A stretch of DNA of 54,981 nucleotides from Deltaproteobacteria bacterium (GTDB taxonomy: Bacteria; Myxococcota; JADLHZ01): NCBI GenBank assembly GCA_020848545.1, contig JADLHZ010000042.1:1-54981 (forward strand), given 5' to 3'. The position numbers were made by a program, and so were the translations under genes. Shown in pieces: positions 41,974 to 50,039 of this stretch. The stretch's first letter is position 1. Each line of letters begins with the position of its first letter. The notes beneath the pieces are model-generated. The model had not been told where the DNA came from and did no database searches. It saw only the letters and a list, made by a program, of their open reading frames with translations.

Positions 41974-44900
41974 GTGAGACCTTCCGGCACGAGGTAGGTC
42001 ACGGCGACCGCGAACAACCGATGCGACGCGCCCGAATAGCGCGCGCGCAGGGCCTTGCTCTCACGCTCAATCTCTCGAGGTATCGCCTGCACACGCGCAG
42101 CGAGCGACTTTCTGTTCCGCTCAAGCTGTTGCCGCTCGTTGTCCGCGAACAAGGGCAATTGCGCCGGCAGATCCTCCGCGAGCGCTGCTTCGATCCGTGC
42201 GCGAAGCTCGGTTAACAGGGCCTCGAGCTGCTCTGCTTCCTTGTTTCCGCGCTCGGCGAGCATTTTCGTGAGGCTCGCGAAGCGGTCTTCCGCGCGCCGC
42301 TCGAGCAGTGTGAACGCCTCGGCCTCGTGTTTTGGCCACAACGTGGCGAGCTTATCGCGGACCGGCGCCGGCGCGTCGTTGTCCGTCGCTGCCGCCAGCG
42401 CTGCGTCCACTTCCTTCGCTGTCGCCTTCGTCAGCTTGCCTTCGCGAACACGCGCACCGGCGGTGAGGATCTCTTCATGTAGGCGATGGTTGTCCGCGCC
42501 GAGGATCAGCAAGCGGCCGTGCAAGACCAGCATCGGTGCATCGAGCACGTGGTTCGGCGCCGTGCGCGTCGTAACTCGTTGCAACGCGCGGCGCTCGTCA
42601 CGCGTCCATACCTGCGCGCGGAGCACGCCCAGGCTCATACGCACGAGCCGATGATTCAAGTGCGCAAGCACCACGTCGTCGCGTTCTTCGGCGAGCGCGG
42701 GGTCGAATACGATCGGACGCTCCTCGCCTGTATGAGGATGCCGCAATCCCTCGCTGCTGCGCGCCCAGGAGCCGTCGAGTTTCGGCAGCCGGTAGCCCTT
42801 ACCGCCGGTCACCGCAACTTCGCGCAGCGGAGGCTTCTTGGCGATCGCGAGCGCCTCTTCGACCACCGCGCGGACGCGATCTGGGGACAAGCTGAGCGTC
42901 GCGCGACTCTCGTCGAGCTTCGCCTTGTGGGCGGCGAGATCCTCTTTCAAGCGACGTTCGAGCTTGAGCAGGCGTTTGATAGGCGCCGTGGCTGACTCTG
43001 CGGCAGCGGTCTCCAGGCGCTTGCGCCTACCAAGCATGGCCTCCGAGACCTGCTGCGAGATAACGGGCCCCACCTTGCCGAGGTCTTCGCGGATCTGCTC
43101 GACCTTCACCGCCGCACGGGCAAGGAACTCGAGATCGCCTTCAAGCGAGCCGGGCGCCACCTCTTTTTCACCGCGAGTCGAGAAGCCGGCGCCGACGAAG
43201 TGAAATATGTCGACCTGCTTCGCGCGCTGGCCGTGCCGATCGATGCGGCCATTGCGCTGCTCGAGGCGGTTCGGGTTCCACGGGATCTCGTAGTGCACAA
43301 GGCGCGAGCAGTGGTTCTGCAGATCGATACCTTCGGACGCGGCATCGGTGGCGAGGAGTAGCCGCGCAACGCTCTGCTTCGGCCCCGCCTGAAACGCCGC
43401 CTTGATCGCCTCGCGGTCGTCTTGCGGCATGCCGCCGTACAGCATGAGCACCCGGTTTTCTCCCGCGAGTCCAGCCGACGCCAGCTGCTCCAAGAGCCAG
43501 TTTTGCGTCGTTCGATACTCCGTGAAGATGATCGCGCGCTCGTCGCCCCACTTCCGCTTCTTGCAGATATTCGCTTCGAGCCACGCGAAAAGCGCGTCGA
43601 GCTTCGCGTCGCCCTTTGCCGTCGCAGAACGGGCCCACTTCGTGAGCTTGTCGACGAGCGTCTTCTCTTCCTGAGACAGCGCCGGCAGATCGCCGCTCGC
43701 CGCGAACAACACCTCGCTCTCGGCCTCGTCGTACTCGTCGTCGAGGAGATCGTCGTCGTCGAAGCGGTCATAGTCGCGCCGCGATGCCGCGTGCCTCTTC
43801 CCTTCAACGGTCGCGCGATGTTTCTCGAGCGTGGACAGAAACGCGGCCGGCGATGAGAACAAGCGCTTCTTCAGCAGCTTCGTCACGAACTCGGCTGCGT
43901 TCACCGCACGCGCGCTCGCGGCGACTTCGCGACGAAGCACGCTGTAGCGTTCGAGCAACGCATGCGCTTCCCGCTCGGCGTCCGGGTACGCGACCTCGAG
44001 GTGCGCGAGTTCCCGCTTCGGAAACCGCGGCGTGTCGTCCCAATTGACGATCTCGCTCTTCAGCCGTCGCACCATCACCGCATGCAGCTGCTCCTTGTTC
44101 GGCTCGACGCCGCGGTGGAAACGCTGGTCGTCAAGAAGCTCGAGCAGTGCGGAGAAGCTCTCGGCATAACCGTTGTGCGGCGTGGCGGAGAGGAACAGCT
44201 TGTGCTCGAAGTGGGGCACTATCGTCCGCACCGCTTGGGTCCGCAACGAATCGATCGCGTACCGACCAACACCGGACGGCGCGACGTGGTGCGCTTCGTC
44301 AACGATCAAGAGGTCGAAGCGCCGGGGGAAGCTCTCCGCCTGGGACGGCAATACCTCCTTCATTAGCCGCAACGGGCGATCGCGCTTCAGGTAGTCGATC
44401 GACACGATGAGCCGAGGGAAGTGCGTCCATGGATTGCAGCGAAGACCGCGTGCGCGCCGAAGCTCGCGCATCAGCTCGGCGTCCACGATGCGAAACTCGA
44501 GGCCGAACTTGTCGCGCATGTGATCGCGCCATTGCAGACACAGCGCGGCCGGACAGACGACCAGCGCCGTGCGAACGCGATGGCGAAGCGTGAGCTCCTG
44601 CAGTACGAGCCCGGACTCGATCGTCTTACCGAGACCGACGTCGTCCGCGAGGAGCAAGCTCACGCGTGGCATCGAGAGCGCACGTACGACAGGTTCGAGC
44701 TGGTAGGTCTCGACTTGAATGCCGCTGCGAAAAGGCGCTTGAAGAACTTTCGCATCCGCGGAGGCGATCGCGCCCCAGCGAACGGCATCGAGGAAGGCCT
44801 GATGTCGACGCGGCGGGTCGAAACCACTTCGCGGATCCGGCAAGCCGGCGTTTTCGTGCACGCGCGCGCCGGGCTCGATCTCCCACACGACTTCGAGCGG

Positions 44901-45050
44901 GCTGCCGAGGTCGACGTCTTCCACCGACGACAGGCCGACGACGTGCTGTGGTTTCTGCTGCGCAGCGAGCGCGAAGGTGCTCTCGCGAACATCCGTCACG
45001 ACGAAGCGACTGCGTCGAACTTCGACAAGTTGTCCCGGAACCGGAATCAC
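41970..45050 (-). CDS. drmD: DISARM SNF2-family helicase DrmD
   Basis: A 1,026-residue SNF2-like helicase, the gene that defines class 1 DISARM. Walker A is LLADDVGLGKTIESGLVL near residue 137, the DEAH motif is LLIVDEAHHVAPSG near 253, LFLSATPHNGY is motif III, IIFTEYRTTQNWLLEQL starts the second lobe near 513, and NRLEQRNGRIDRHGQ is motif VI near 605. The C-terminal 400 residues form long charged helices. GTG 45050 is preceded by GGAGAG. It is the first gene of the operon; its upstream region (45051-45161) carries a palindrome and is then cut by an IS element. Confidence 0.92.
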   Translation of the reverse strand: MIPVPGQLVEVRRSRFVVTDVRESTFALAAQQKPQHVVGLSSVEDVDLGSPLEVVWEIEPGARVHENAGLPDPRSGFDPPRRHQAFLDAVRWGAIASADAKVLQAPFRSGIQVETYQLEPVVRALSMPRVSLLLADDVGLGKTIESGLVLQELTLRHRVRTALVVCPAALCLQWRDHMRDKFGLEFRIVDAELMRELRRARGLRCNPWTHFPRLIVSIDYLKRDRPLRLMKEVLPSQAESFPRRFDLLIVDEAHHVAPSGVGRYAIDSLRTQAVRTIVPHFEHKLFLSATPHNGYAESFSALLELLDDQRFHRGVEPNKEQLHAVMVRRLKSEIVNWDDTPRFPKRELAHLEVAYPDAEREAHALLERYSVLRREVAASARAVNAAEFVTKLLKKRLFSSPAAFLSTLEKHRATVEGKRHAASRRDYDRFDDDDLLDDEYDEAESEVLFAASGDLPALSQEEKTLVDKLTKWARSATAKGDAKLDALFAWLEANICKKRKWGDERAIIFTEYRTTQNWLLEQLASAGLAGENRVLMLYGGMPQDDREAIKAAFQAGPKQSVARLLLATDAASEGIDLQNHCSRLVHYEIPWNPNRLEQRNGRIDRHGQRAKQVDIFHFVGAGFSTRGEKEVAPGSLEGDLEFLARAAVKVEQIREDLGKVGPVISQQVSEAMLGRRKRLETAAAESATAPIKRLLKLERRLKEDLAAHKAKLDESRATLSLSPDRVRAVVEEALAIAKKPPLREVAVTGGKGYRLPKLDGSWARSSEGLRHPHTGEERPIVFDPALAEERDDVVLAHLNHRLVRMSLGVLRAQVWTRDERRALQRVTTRTAPNHVLDAPMLVLHGRLLILGADNHRLHEEILTAGARVREGKLTKATAKEVDAALAAATDNDAPAPVRDKLATLWPKHEAEAFTLLERRAEDRFASLTKMLAERGNKEAEQLEALLTELRARIEAALAEDLPAQLPLFADNERQQLERNRKSLAARVQAIPREIERESKALRARYSGASHRLFAVAVTYLVPEGLT

Positions 45051-45082
45051 AGTTGACTCTCCGCCAAATTACCAAGCGCGAG

Positions 45083-45097
45083 CGTCAGATTCTGACG
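45083..45097. promoter_or_regulatory. operator-like palindrome upstream of the DISARM operon
   Basis: CGTCAGATTCTGACG is a perfect palindrome around a single central T (arms CGTCAGA/TCTGACG). It lies 33-47 bases upstream of the drmD start codon, where a repressor could act. It does not resemble the palindromes before the XRE gene or the winged-helix gene, so the protein that binds it is unknown. Confidence 0.45.
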
Positions 45098-45161
45098 TGA
45101 CGAGTTGCGCGGCTTTCGTATTTTCCATTGATCGCGTCTGGGATCCAGTGGATCTACCTAG

Positions 45162-46431
45162 CAGGTTGTTGAAAAATCCGGAGAACGAGGCGGCGCAACT
45201 CCGCTGACGAAGGTTCTTGTCGAAAGGTCTATCGCAGGCGGCGAAGAGCGTGCCGCCTCGCTGGCGAATCCCTCATGCTGTGGCAGCGGGGAGCAGCTTG
45301 GCGATCCGGATCAGGTTGTACGCCGCACCCACGAAGTATGAAGCGAACTCCGTGCGCGCCAGTCCCTTGAACCGCGTGCGCCTGAAATTGCCGATCGTCT
45401 TCATCCAACCGAAGATCTCCTCGACTCGTTTTCTGATCCGCTGGCTGACGGCGTAACCACCATGCCGAACCGTCCGCCGATCGACCGCTGAGCGTCGCCG
45501 GCTGCAGTTCTGCGCCACGTGCGGCGTCACGTTGCGCGCCCGGCATTGCGCGATGAAGTCGGCGGTGTCGTAGCCCTTGTCGGCGCCGAGTGTGATGCGC
45601 CGCGTGCCGCCGAGCGCGTCGTCCATCATCTCGACAGCGACATCTCGTTCAGCGGTGCCGGTCGCCGGCGCGATCCGCAGTCCGACCAGAAGACCGTTGC
45701 GATTCTCCATGAGCGCGTGTTGCGAGAAGGCGAGCTTCGCTTCCTTGCCGTTGCCCTTGCGCGCGAGCTTTGCCTCTTCATCGGTGGTCGACGCGTGCGT
45801 CTCGTTGCTGCGTTTCTCGCCGTGAAAATTCACCGTCGGATTGCCGGGGTCATCCGGTGGCCGCTGATCGTCGCCCCCGTCCTTCTTCTTGAAGCTCTTC
45901 AGCGACGCCCACGCTTCGATCAGCGTCCCGTCGACCGTGAAGTGATCGTCGCTCATGAGCCCGGCTTTTCGCGCCTGCACCACGATCGTCTCGAAGAACT
46001 GCCAGGCGACCTCGTGCTCCATCAGCCGAGCTCGGTTCTTCGCGAAGCTCGAGTGGTCGAAGCTCTCATCGTCCATGTTCATGTCGAGGAACCAGCGGAA
46101 GAGGAGGTTGTAGTCGAGCTGCTCGCAGAACATCCGCTCGCTTCGCACGGTGTAGAACGCCATCAGCAGCATCGCCTTCAGCAGCCGCTCCGGCGGGATC
46201 GAAGGCCGACCGACCTTGCTGTACATGCCTTCGAGCGTGTGGCCGATCTCCACGAGCGCCGCATCGGCCAGCACCTTCACCTTTCGCAGCGGATGATCCT
46301 TCGGCACCCGGTGCTCCGGCGTGATCAGGCTCAGCATCGTCGCTTGTTTCGTGTCGCTCCCGCGCATCCGTGCACTCTACAGACGGCCGGCTCGAAGTCG
46401 ATCTCTCGACTCCTCTTTTTTCAACAACCTG
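45162..46431 (-). mobile_element. IS5-type insertion sequence, complete, 1,270 bp
   Basis: The left terminal repeat is CAGGTTGTTGAAAAA (45162-45176) and the right end is its complement, TTTTTTCAACAACCTG (46416-46431). A 4-base target duplication, CTAG, flanks the element at 45158-45161 and 46432-46435. One intact transposase gene lies inside, on the minus strand. Perfect ends, an intact gene and an exact duplication point to a recent insertion. The element lies between the divergent drmD and gajA genes, separating them by about 1.4 kb where about 133 bases would remain without it. Confidence 0.93.
45273..46367 (-). CDS. IS5-family transposase
   Basis: A 364-residue DDE transposase. The opening RVPKDHPLRKVKVLADAAL is the usual start of this group, and the N-terminal helical domain has YNLLFRWFLDMNMDD. 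The catalytic acids are in FTVDGTLIEAWAS (first Asp), ITLGADKGYDTADF (second Asp) and RVEEIFGWMKTIGNFR (Glu). All are present and the frame is intact, so the element is probably still mobile. It reads toward drmD. Confidence 0.93.
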   Translation of the reverse strand: MRGSDTKQATMLSLITPEHRVPKDHPLRKVKVLADAALVEIGHTLEGMYSKVGRPSIPPERLLKAMLLMAFYTVRSERMFCEQLDYNLLFRWFLDMNMDDESFDHSSFAKNRARLMEHEVAWQFFETIVVQARKAGLMSDDHFTVDGTLIEAWASLKSFKKKDGGDDQRPPDDPGNPTVNFHGEKRSNETHASTTDEEAKLARKGNGKEAKLAFSQHALMENRNGLLVGLRIAPATGTAERDVAVEMMDDALGGTRRITLGADKGYDTADFIAQCRARNVTPHVAQNCSRRRSAVDRRTVRHGGYAVSQRIRKRVEEIFGWMKTIGNFRRTRFKGLARTEFASYFVGAAYNLIRIAKLLPAATA

Positions 46432-46457
46432 CTAGCTCTCCGACCAAAGGCGAGCGC

Positions 46458-48194
46458 ATGAAGATTCGACGACTGGACGTACGCAACTTTCGCGGAATCA
46501 AGGAACTCGCTTGGACGATCGGCGGCGACTACGTGTGTCTCGTAGGCCCCGGCGACTCGACAAAATCGACGGTGCTCGATGCGATCGAGCTGGTTCTGTC
46601 TCCCCGGTGGAACATCTCGTTCTACGACAGCGACTTCTACCTCGGCGACGTTACGGATCCGTTGGTGATTCGCGCGACGGTCGGTGACATCCCTGACGAG
46701 CTGCTGTCCGAGTCCAAATTTGGCCTGCGCCTTCGTGGTTGGTCAGGCTCCGGCGAGCTCCATGACGAACCCGAGACTGAAGACGAGCCTGTACTGTCAA
46801 TTGAGCTTCGCGTTGACGCCTCGCTCGAACCAGCCTGGTACGTCGTGAACGATCGCGAAGCCTCCGGTGCGCGCATATCTGCGGACGATCGCGCACGCCT
46901 TGGTGTTGGCCGTCTCGGCGCACTGGTCGATAGGCATTTCACCTGGGCGAAGGGTTCCGTGCTCTCTCGCGTGACGGGTAAAGTTGACGACATAAACAGA
47001 ATGCTGGCCGAGGCGGGGCGCGCGGCACGCGTCAGAATGCGAGAAGGGCATCATCCATTGCTCACACTGGCCGCGAAGCGGGCGCAAGAGACCGGTGCAA
47101 GTCTGGGGGTGCGACCTTTGATCGCCTACCAGCCGCATCTCGATGCGGAGGCTATCACCCCTGGGGTTGGGGGCCTCGCGCTGCACGACGGCGATGTTCC
47201 CGTCAGGCGCGCTGGTCTCGGCACCCGAAGGTTGCTCGCCGTTGGCCTTCAGTTCGAAGCGTCTCGTGACCGCGCCACAACACTCATCGACGAAATCGAG
47301 CACGGCCTAGAACCACACCGGATCCGGCAACTGATCCACGTGCTACGAAGCGGATTGACCGTTCACCGAGACGTCGGCGCCAACGCGTCGACAACGGAGG
47401 ACCTGAAACCTTCGCAGGTATTCATGACGACCCATTCGAGAGTTGCGGTCGCGGAGTTGCGGGCGACCGAGCTTCGGGTCGTGAGGAGCGCCGGCGGGAC
47501 CACTTGGATTCTCGACGTTCCGACGCAGCTTCAGGCTTTGGTCAGATCTAATCCCGAAGCATTGCTGGGGCGACGTATTGTGGTCTGCGAAGGTAAGACA
47601 GAACTCGGGCTATGCCGAGCTCTTGACCTCGCGTGGCAGCAGAGTGGCCCGGCGTTCGCTTACGCGGGCGTTGTCTTAGCGGATGGCGGTGGCACGAATG
47701 CGCCTTCGGTAAGCCGGAGTTTTCGAACTCTCGGTTTCGAGGTGTCGCTTTTAGCCGACACCGACGTTCCTCTCGCACCGGACGCGAACGAGTTGTCGCA
47801 AGCCGGAGTACAAACCATCTTGTGGGATGGTGGCGTGGCCGTGGAAGAACGCATCATGTTGGACCTGCCATGGGTGGGCGTCGTGGATGTCGTGAAGTAC
47901 GCCGCTGACCTTCGTGGGTTGGAAAGCGCCCGCGACGCGATCGCGACTAAACTCGGCGTTACTGGCCCGATCCTTGGCAACGACATTGCCGCTTGGTTGC
48001 AAACGGCTGGCAAGACCGAAAGAGAGATCCGCGTCGCCGCAGGCAAGGCAGCAAAGGGGGGAAACTGGTTCAAGCGTGTGGACCTTGCTGAGGAGCTTGG
48101 ACGAATCGTCGTGGTGCACCTCGGCACGGTGCCAACCACCGATCTCGCCACGAAGATCGGGCAACTGAAGACCTGGGCTCATGGCAACAGCTAG
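46458..48194 (+). CDS. gajA: OLD-family nuclease, GajA-like (Gabija)
   Basis: A 578-residue ATPase-nuclease, the same size as the founding GajA. The ATPase part opens MKIRRLDVRNFRGIKEL; the P-loop is CLVGPGDSTKSTVLDAIE (Walker A at residues 30-37, with Thr where the last Gly normally stands); the Walker B region is TTLIDEIEHGLEPH near 275; an ABC-like signature AGLGTRRLLAVG precedes it. The C-terminal TOPRIM nuclease has VVCEGKTELGLCRA near 373 and LLADTDVPL near 432. In Gabija, GajA nicks DNA when nucleotide levels fall. ATG 46458 follows AAAGGCGAG. Only 22 bases separate the IS target repeat from the start, so its native promoter has probably been displaced. Confidence 0.82.
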   Translation: MKIRRLDVRNFRGIKELAWTIGGDYVCLVGPGDSTKSTVLDAIELVLSPRWNISFYDSDFYLGDVTDPLVIRATVGDIPDELLSESKFGLRLRGWSGSGELHDEPETEDEPVLSIELRVDASLEPAWYVVNDREASGARISADDRARLGVGRLGALVDRHFTWAKGSVLSRVTGKVDDINRMLAEAGRAARVRMREGHHPLLTLAAKRAQETGASLGVRPLIAYQPHLDAEAITPGVGGLALHDGDVPVRRAGLGTRRLLAVGLQFEASRDRATTLIDEIEHGLEPHRIRQLIHVLRSGLTVHRDVGANASTTEDLKPSQVFMTTHSRVAVAELRATELRVVRSAGGTTWILDVPTQLQALVRSNPEALLGRRIVVCEGKTELGLCRALDLAWQQSGPAFAYAGVVLADGGGTNAPSVSRSFRTLGFEVSLLADTDVPLAPDANELSQAGVQTILWDGGVAVEERIMLDLPWVGVVDVVKYAADLRGLESARDAIATKLGVTGPILGNDIAAWLQTAGKTEREIRVAAGKAAKGGNWFKRVDLAEELGRIVVVHLGTVPTTDLATKIGQLKTWAHGNS

Positions 48195-49650
48195 CGAAGC
48201 TGCGCGTCTTCTTGCGACGAAACAGCGCGCCGCCATCATCGCTCCAGCCGGCAGTGGGAAAACCCATTTGATTGCAGAGGCGGTGGCCAAACACACCAGT
48301 GGTCGCCAACTCATCCTGACGCACACTCATGCAGGCGTCGCTGCGTTGCGACGCAGATTGAAAAACCTCGGTGCTGCCTCGCATAAATACGAGGTGGAGA
48401 CTATCGCGGGCTGGACACTGCGGTTTGCCACTTCTTTTTCCGCTTCGACTGGGATCACCTCATCGCCGGCCACAGCGCCAGAGTGGCGCGCGCTCTACAG
48501 TCCAACCTGCGCGCTACTCGAGCGCCGGCCACTCATTAAGGTCTTGCGCGCATCGTACGCCGGCGTGTTTGTCGACGAGTACCAAGACTGCACAGTGGAT
48601 CAGCATGCGGTGATCCTCGCTCTGGCAGCATGCCTTCCTTGTCGGGTCGTCGGCGATCCGCTTCAGAGTATTTTTGGCTTCGGGGACAATAAGATCGTGA
48701 GTTGGAGCGAGCACGTCGCTCCATCTTTCGAAACGCTGCCGGAACTCGAGGAGCCGTGGCGCTGGAAGCAGAAGAACGAACCTCTGGGGCATTGGTTGTT
48801 GAACGCCAGGGTCCTACTTCAAACGGGTTCGGCGGTTTCGCTCACCGACGCGCCGGTGACTTGGCACCCGTCTGGAACGAACCCACAAAAAGCGATCGCG
48901 GCGTGCCTGGCGCTTGCGAACGCCACCGAGTCAGTAGTCGCTATCAATCAATGGGCACGTCAGAGTCGCGCCCTCGCGAAGTGTCTATTGGGCCGATACT
49001 CCTGCGTCGAAGCGATCGAGGACAATGAGCTCGAGAAGGCTGCGTCGGCAATCGAGGGATCGCACGGCGTTGATCGGGCTTTGGCGGTGATCGACTTTGT
49101 CGGGGAGTGCTGCACCAAGGTGAGTACGGAAACGAAGACCATTCGGGCAGCGATTCAGAAGGGCAAAGCGTCGACTTCGATGAGAAAACACCTGGACCAA
49201 TATCAAGCGCTCAGAACCGTTGCAGAGAACGCGGACATAGGGTCTGTCGCTGGCGCCGTTCGCTGTTTGACGCAGATCGAGGCGGCGCACGTGTATCGGT
49301 ACGACGCGATCGACGACATGCTTCGGAGCGTGGCCGAGTGTGCCCGAGGATCTTCTGATACTCTTGTCAACGCGATCAAGACAGGCCGTGAACGAAAGCG
49401 ACGGTTAGGCCGCCATCTTCATCCTCGATCCGTGGGGCAGACACTGCTGATAAAGGGTCTCGAATTCGATCACGCAGTTATCTTCGATGCGCATCAATTC
49501 GATCGGGAAAATTTGTACGTCGCGCTTACTCGCGGATGCCGCAGCCTCACCGTGTTCTCGCGTGAAGCCACCTTGGGACCGTTCTCGACGCCATCGACCA
49601 ACAAGCTGGCGCCGGCTGGAACCATCCCAAGGCCACGTTCCGGCGGCTGA
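48181..49650 (+). CDS. gajB: UvrD-like helicase, GajB-like (Gabija)
   Basis: A 489-residue superfamily 1 helicase, close to the usual GajB length. Walker A is IIAPAGSGKTHLIAEA (residues 21-29 carry APAGSGKTH), Walker B is VFVDEYQDCTVDQ near 131, VGDPLQSIFGFGDN follows, and the C-terminal motifs are LLIKGLEFDHAVIFDA and LYVALTRGCRSLTVF. It overlaps the gajA end by 14 bases, so the two are coupled, as expected for the GajA-GajB complex, in which GajB helps activate the nuclease. The sequence ends just before the XRE regulator region. Confidence 0.83.
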   Translation: MATASEAARLLATKQRAAIIAPAGSGKTHLIAEAVAKHTSGRQLILTHTHAGVAALRRRLKNLGAASHKYEVETIAGWTLRFATSFSASTGITSSPATAPEWRALYSPTCALLERRPLIKVLRASYAGVFVDEYQDCTVDQHAVILALAACLPCRVVGDPLQSIFGFGDNKIVSWSEHVAPSFETLPELEEPWRWKQKNEPLGHWLLNARVLLQTGSAVSLTDAPVTWHPSGTNPQKAIAACLALANATESVVAINQWARQSRALAKCLLGRYSCVEAIEDNELEKAASAIEGSHGVDRALAVIDFVGECCTKVSTETKTIRAAIQKGKASTSMRKHLDQYQALRTVAENADIGSVAGAVRCLTQIEAAHVYRYDAIDDMLRSVAECARGSSDTLVNAIKTGRERKRRLGRHLHPRSVGQTLLIKGLEFDHAVIFDAHQFDRENLYVALTRGCRSLTVFSREATLGPFSTPSTNKLAPAGTIPRPRSGG

Positions 49651-49699
49651 GGAGCTGCGTGTCTGGCTCTCGGCTCAGCGGCCAACTCCTTGCACGAGA

Positions 49700-49729
49700 T
49701 AGCGTGTACGCTGTGTAGCGTGCACGCTA
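49700..49729. promoter_or_regulatory. tandem palindromes before the XRE gene
   Basis: TAGCGTGTACGCTG at 49700-49713 and TAGCGTGCACGCTA at 49716-49729 are two near-identical 14-base palindromes (the second perfect) with centres 16 bases apart, about one and a half helical turns. They end 19 bases before the XRE start codon. Such pairs are typical dimer-dimer operators for small XRE repressors, so autoregulation is likely. Confidence 0.7.
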
Positions 49730-49748
49730 GGGACTGTAACCACGATCA

Positions 49749-50039
49749 GTGCGGACGAAGCATGATCGGGAGGTCCACGAGAAAGGCGAATACTGGTCGC
49801 GCCCTGACGCGACCGCCGCCATTCTGCGCGGCCGAAAAATACTCGGCCGCCGGCTGCGCCAACTACGCGTCGCGCGGCACCTGACCCAAGAAAAAGCAGC
49901 AGAAGACATCGGCATTCATCCAGTTCAGCTCACGCGGATCGAGAACGCGGAAGCGAACTTCATGATCTCCACCGCCTACGCGATTGCGTTCGCTTACCAC
50001 GTTCGAATCGAGGAGCTGTTCACCACGGAGGAGCGGTGA
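49749..50039 (+). CDS. XRE-family helix-turn-helix regulator
   Basis: A 96-residue protein. The DNA-binding domain covers residues 30-90: LGRRLRQLRVARHLTQEKAAEDIGIHPVQLTRIENAEANFMISTAYAIAFAYHV, a five-helix Cro/C1 fold with QEKAAEDIGIHPVQLTRIE as helices 2-3. The N-terminal 28 residues are polar and basic. GTG 49749 is the only reasonable start, though no clear ribosome binding site precedes it. Two tandem palindromes lie upstream. Its stop overlaps the GTG of the kinase gene (GTGA), so the regulator is translated with the kinase operon and not with the Gabija pair. Confidence 0.82.
   Translation: MRTKHDREVHEKGEYWSRPDATAAILRGRKILGRRLRQLRVARHLTQEKAAEDIGIHPVQLTRIENAEANFMISTAYAIAFAYHVRIEELFTTEER

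Noticed and set aside
45519-48194. One 891-codon frame that runs through the IS into gajA
   Set aside because: The part before 46458 is antisense to the transposase; the GajA homology starts precisely at ATG 46458 behind its own ribosome binding site. A fused protein is not expected.
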